Source: Casp-actino8 sp044355095
GTDB taxonomy: Bacteria > Actinomycetota > Acidimicrobiia > Acidimicrobiales > Ilumatobacteraceae
Reading direction: 5' to 3'
Assembly (NCBI GenBank): GCA_044355095.1
Contig: JBIKYT010000003.1
Span: forward strand, 1 to 64,000
DNA: 64,000 nucleotides
A program made the translations under genes and the position numbers. This document shows positions 62,575 to 64,000 of the stretch, in pieces (position 1 is the stretch's first letter; the number at the start of each line of letters is the position of its first letter). A model generated the notes under the pieces. The model had not been told where the DNA came from. It searched no databases and worked only from the letters and a program-made list of their open reading frames with translations.

Positions 62575-63585
62575 ATGGTGTCGGGATCTGGGTATTTGCC
62601 GATGCCTCGAGCACGACCCACCGACACGCCGATGACCTCACTTCGCTCCTCTTTCCGTCGGCACCTGCCGACTGTCCGTATCGTCGTGCGGTGGATCTGG
62701 TTCATCGCTGTTCTGGTCTTCGTCGTCGGCTACATTCGTCGCAATGGTGGCCTCATCATCGACACCCTCTCCGGCTTCACGGTGCTGGTGCTTCTCTCCA
62801 CTGCTCTCGTCACCGTCATCGGAAAGGTGATCCTCGCCATCCAGTGCGGGGCCATCACGACACACCTTGGCCACAGATTTCAGAGTGCTCATGTGTTCTG
62901 GATGTACACGGCGAGCGATCTCGCGAAGTACGTGCCTGGAGGTGTCTGGAACGCCGTGGCTCGAGTCAAGTTGTATGCCGATGCCGGAATGTCGCGCGGG
63001 GCGGCTGGGCGTGCCTTCGCCCTCGAGAAGTACTGGCAGGTACTCGGCGCGCTTGCGACGGGAGCCATCGCGCTCGCCCCCGAGATCCACCGTCAGATCT
63101 TCGGATGGCCTGCCCACGCCGTGCTCGTGACGAGTGAAGTCATGGTGGTCGTGGGGGCATGGGCGCTGCTGACCGCAGTCGGTGCCTCTCGGATCAGCGG
63201 CGTACCGGTCAACAGCCGTCTGGTGGCCCGGTCGATCGCCGAGCAGTCCGCAATGGCGATTGCGCTCGGTCTCGGCCTGTGGATCCCGCTCGTCGCCGTC
63301 TCTGCCAGCATCGACCCTCTGACAGCCATCGGGGCATTCTCCATCGGACGCGGTATCGGCTATGTCGCTGTGTTTGCACCGGCCGGCATCGGCGTGCGCG
63401 AGGTCGTGACCCTCTGGGCCCTCGGGCGAGGCCTTGACACCGACCTCGCACTGGTTGCGCTTGGCGTGAATAGGGTCATGACGCTGGGCGCCGACCTCGG
63501 ATCGTTCGCGATCGGAGCCGGGATCCGCCGTCGGGCCGGCACCAGCACCTGTTCACAAGAGGATTCGGAGGACGACCGTGGATGA
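62575..63585 (+). CDS. Flippase-like UPF0104/LPG synthase TM protein
   Basis: 336 residues from ATG 62575; ATG 62602 or 62632 may be the true start because the first ~20 residues are polar and unconserved. About eight hydrophobic helices contain SDLAKYVPGGVWNAVARVKLY and GRGIGYVAVFAPAGIGVREVVTLWALG, the signature of this family. In polysaccharide clusters such proteins are putative lipid-linked sugar flippases. It overlaps the next gene by 8 bases. Confidence 0.82.
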   Translation: MVSGSGYLPMPRARPTDTPMTSLRSSFRRHLPTVRIVVRWIWFIAVLVFVVGYIRRNGGLIIDTLSGFTVLVLLSTALVTVIGKVILAIQCGAITTHLGHRFQSAHVFWMYTASDLAKYVPGGVWNAVARVKLYADAGMSRGAAGRAFALEKYWQVLGALATGAIALAPEIHRQIFGWPAHAVLVTSEVMVVVGAWALLTAVGASRISGVPVNSRLVARSIAEQSAMAIALGLGLWIPLVAVSASIDPLTAIGAFSIGRGIGYVAVFAPAGIGVREVVTLWALGRGLDTDLALVALGVNRVMTLGADLGSFAIGAGIRRRAGTSTCSQEDSEDDRG

Positions 63586-64000
63586 GAGAGCACCGATCCA
63601 TCATGTGATCACCCTTGGCGCAAGTCTGACGGCGAACAAGGGTGCCGCTGCGATGCTCACAACAGTCACTCAGCGACTCCCCGAGCAGGTCGGACGATGC
63701 ACCTTCAGCGTTCTCTCCACAGACCCCTCGGGAGATACCGCGCGTTGTCACGAACTCGAGTCAGCGGAGATCCTGGATCTAAGGCCTCTACGTCTGGCAC
63801 TCCTCGAGTTCCCTCTGGCGCTACTCGCGGCCGTGCTCCGCGCCCTGCGGGTACCGAGGAGGCTGGTGCCATTGACTCGGGTCGCCCGCAGGATCTCCGA
63901 GGCCGACATCGCCGTGGACCTCGCCGGGATCAGCTTCGTCGACAGCCGCGGTGTCCCGAATCTCATCTACAACACGTTGATGTCATCGCTTCCGATTCTC
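63578..64000 (+). CDS. Polysaccharide pyruvyltransferase family protein, 5' part
   Basis: The last gene runs off the right edge (141 codons seen). GTG 63578 overlaps the previous stop by 8 bases. The N-terminus reads HHVITLGASLTANKGAAAML, resembling the GANxGD-type nucleotide/anion loop of CsaB-like pyruvyltransferases, and later ADIAVDLAGISFVDSRG. These enzymes add ketal pyruvate to surface polysaccharides. Assignment is moderate because the catalytic C-terminus is outside. Confidence 0.6.
   Translation, partial: MDERAPIHHVITLGASLTANKGAAAMLTTVTQRLPEQVGRCTFSVLSTDPSGDTARCHELESAEILDLRPLRLALLEFPLALLAAVLRALRVPRRLVPLTRVARRISEADIAVDLAGISFVDSRGVPNLIYNTLMSSLPIL

Overview
The window is a gene-dense actinobacterial chromosome segment at roughly 50% GC in the lines I counted. 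It looks like a free-living aquatic member of the Acidimicrobiia. I infer this from a WhiB regulator, F420-type (Ddn-like and luciferase-like) enzymes, a class II B12-dependent ribonucleotide reductase, a split B12-dependent acyl-CoA mutase, a DinB/mycothiol-type protein and steroid/lipid-degradation style enzymes (acyl-CoA dehydrogenase, P450, enoyl-CoA hydratase, several SDRs). The exact taxon is not proven from sequence.

Layout: 1-8.7 kb holds the 3' end of nrdJ facing a five-gene minus-strand run (acyl-CoA dehydrogenase, arfB, Ddn-like, zinc-ribbon SDR, patatin), then a tiny zinc-finger protein, alanine dehydrogenase, an SDR and a von Willebrand A protein. 8.8-13.8 kb is a plus-strand run of cell-envelope and nucleotide genes: M15 peptidase with three C-terminal repeats, CapA lipoprotein, an EEP-family phosphatase/nuclease and thymidine kinase. 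13.8-22.6 kb is mostly minus strand: P450, the RNase P RNA gene rnpB (a 400-nt stretch with no protein gene), two ferritin-like proteins and a glycerol-3-phosphate cluster (glpD, AGPS-like FAD enzyme, small membrane protein, glpK). 22.7-25.6 kb is a peroxide/iron-stress module: Fur-family regulator with a palindromic operator, rubrerythrin, GlpC-like Fe-S protein and DUF3501. 25.8-28 kb has whiB, trpD and thrB.

28-43 kb contains a DEDDh exonuclease fused to a UvrC-like nuclease under a convincing LexA (SOS) box, a metallo-beta-lactamase-fold hydrolase, SURF1, a GH38 alpha-mannosidase, the split mutase and its B12 subunit, two luciferase-like enzymes, a PfkB kinase and an EamA transporter. 43-51 kb is a mixed catabolic block: a complete Rieske oxygenase, a LysM/NlpC wall hydrolase, a TrkA-type K+ channel, an enoyl-CoA hydratase, an oxygenase alpha subunit that has lost its Rieske domain, a DDAH-like hydrolase and a GMC oxidoreductase coupled to a small lipoprotein. 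This ends in four 43-bp tandem repeats, a 21-bp perfect hairpin and tRNA-Gly(TCC).

51.5-57.9 kb has membrane proteins (UPF0104, TerC), DinB, a D-aminoacylase-like amidohydrolase and a duplicated SnoaL-like protein behind three tandem ribosome-binding sites. From 58 kb the order breaks down: a truncated, frameshifted cysNC (CysC domain intact), a glycosyltransferase stump, then from about 59.75 kb an abrupt rise in GC (58-70% in lines I counted) with surface-polysaccharide genes (GT-C-like membrane enzyme, GT2, flippase-like membrane protein, polysaccharide pyruvyltransferase). This reads as the edge of a flexible glycan island, although a metagenome assembly chimera cannot be excluded from sequence alone.
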